This document shows positions 5,442 through 6,126 of a DNA stretch of 6,126 bases, in pieces. A program made the position numbers and the translations under genes. The notes under the pieces were generated by a model, which made no database searches, had not been told where the DNA came from, and saw only the letters and a program-made list of their open reading frames with translations. Source of the DNA: an uncultured Eubacterium sp. (GTDB taxonomy: Bacteria; Bacillota_A; Clostridia; Lachnospirales; Lachnospiraceae); the NCBI GenBank assembly GCA_948560485.1, contig CAOXUF010000112.1, positions 662 through 6,787 on the forward strand, in the 5' to 3' direction. Position 1 is the stretch's first letter; each line of letters starts with the position of its first letter.

Positions 5442-6126
5442 CTACATGTTGTCTGCTTCAAACTTCTCCATAAATTCAACCAAAGCCTTTACACCTTCAA
5501 TTGGCATAGCATTGTAGATGCTTGCTCTCATACCGCCAACTGTTCTATGACCTTTTAAGTTTTCAAGACCAGCTGCCTTTGCTTCTGCAACAAATTTAGC
5601 ATCTAATTCTTCATCACCTGTTACAAATGGTACATTCATAAGTGAACGGTCTTCTTTTACAACAGTCCCTTTAAATAATTTGCTTTCGTCAAGGAAATCA
5701 TATAAAATCTTTGCTTTTTCTTCGTTCCGCGTTTTAATGGCAGAAAGCCCGCCCTGCTTTTTCAGCCATTTGAATACTTTTCCGCAAATATAAATCCCGT
5801 ATGCAGGCGGCGTATTATACAAAGAATCCGCATCTGCATGCGTCTTATATTTTAACATCGTCGGCGTGTTGGGCAAAACGTCTTCTGTAATCAAATCTTC
5901 ACGGATAATCACAATCACCACTCCGGCAGGCCCGATATTTTTCTGGACGCCGCCATAAATGACGCCGTACTTTTTCACATCTACAGGTTCCGACAAAAAG
6001 CAGGAAGATACGTCGGCGACAAGCGTATGCCCTTTTGTGTTCGGAAGCTTATGGAATTTTGTGCCATAAATTGTATTATTTTCGCAAATATAAACGTAAT
6101 CCGCATCTTCTGGAATGTCTAAATCG
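5442..6126 (-). CDS. serC: phosphoserine aminotransferase, 5' end missing
   Basis: A PLP enzyme that transfers an amino group from glutamate to 3-phosphohydroxypyruvate, giving phosphoserine. The window holds the last 227 residues of an expected 360 or so. The frame is open to the right edge, and the TTG at 5996 is internal (Leu), not a start. Visible motifs in order are a YICENNTIYGT strand, LVADVSSCFLS with the PLP-nitrogen Asp, GGVQKNIGPAG with the Schiff-base Lys (codon 5942-5940), YNTPPAYGIYICG, and the C-terminal GHRTVGGMRASIYNAMP with substrate-binding His and Arg. It ends in TAG 30 nt before serA. Base usage changes inside the gene: CpG is frequent from about 5720 to the right edge and almost absent between 5442 and 5700 (see findings). 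Confidence 0.95.
   Translation of the reverse strand, partial: DLDIPEDADYVYICENNTIYGTKFHKLPNTKGHTLVADVSSCFLSEPVDVKKYGVIYGGVQKNIGPAGVVIVIIREDLITEDVLPNTPTMLKYKTHADADSLYNTPPAYGIYICGKVFKWLKKQGGLSAIKTRNEEKAKILYDFLDESKLFKGTVVKEDRSLMNVPFVTGDEELDAKFVAEAKAAGLENLKGHRTVGGMRASIYNAMPIEGVKALVEFMEKFEADNM

Overview
The window is an AT-rich stretch (roughly 35-40% GC) in which every recognisable gene lies on the minus strand. Protein character (a P5CS-like ProA, a short ACT-tailed SerA, an NRxH-type lipoprotein nuclease), GGAGG-type ribosome binding sites and tight gene spacing suggest a Clostridia bacterium, most likely of the Lachnospiraceae. That assignment is from family knowledge, not from a database search.

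In transcription order (right to left), the window opens inside serC (phosphoserine aminotransferase, 5' end outside the window). Next comes serA (phosphoglycerate dehydrogenase) after a 30-nt gap; together they form a serine-biosynthesis pair. The pair ends at a long hairpin with a T tract (4149-4190). A second terminator-like hairpin (4104-4128) follows, just ahead of mscS, a small-conductance mechanosensitive channel.

Behind mscS are a 133-aa protein of unknown function, an overlapping gene for a lipoprotein nuclease of the DNA/RNA non-specific endonuclease type with a Cys/His C-terminal module, and, 18 nt on, proA (gamma-glutamyl phosphate reductase). No proB is present in the window. The spacing from the 133-aa gene to proA is operon-like; mscS may belong to the same unit.

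The last 400 bases hold no convincing complete gene, but they contain the most interesting signal. At the left edge a new gene starts (ATG at 21, strong Shine-Dalgarno at 27-34). A terminator hairpin (41-75) sits only a few bases ahead of that ribosome binding site, too close for a promoter to fit between. Upstream lies a three-helix RNA element (128-200). The 3' strand of its closing stem can instead pair over 14 bp with the 5' arm of the terminator. This is the architecture of a transcription-attenuating riboswitch or similar leader, and I do not recognise its class.
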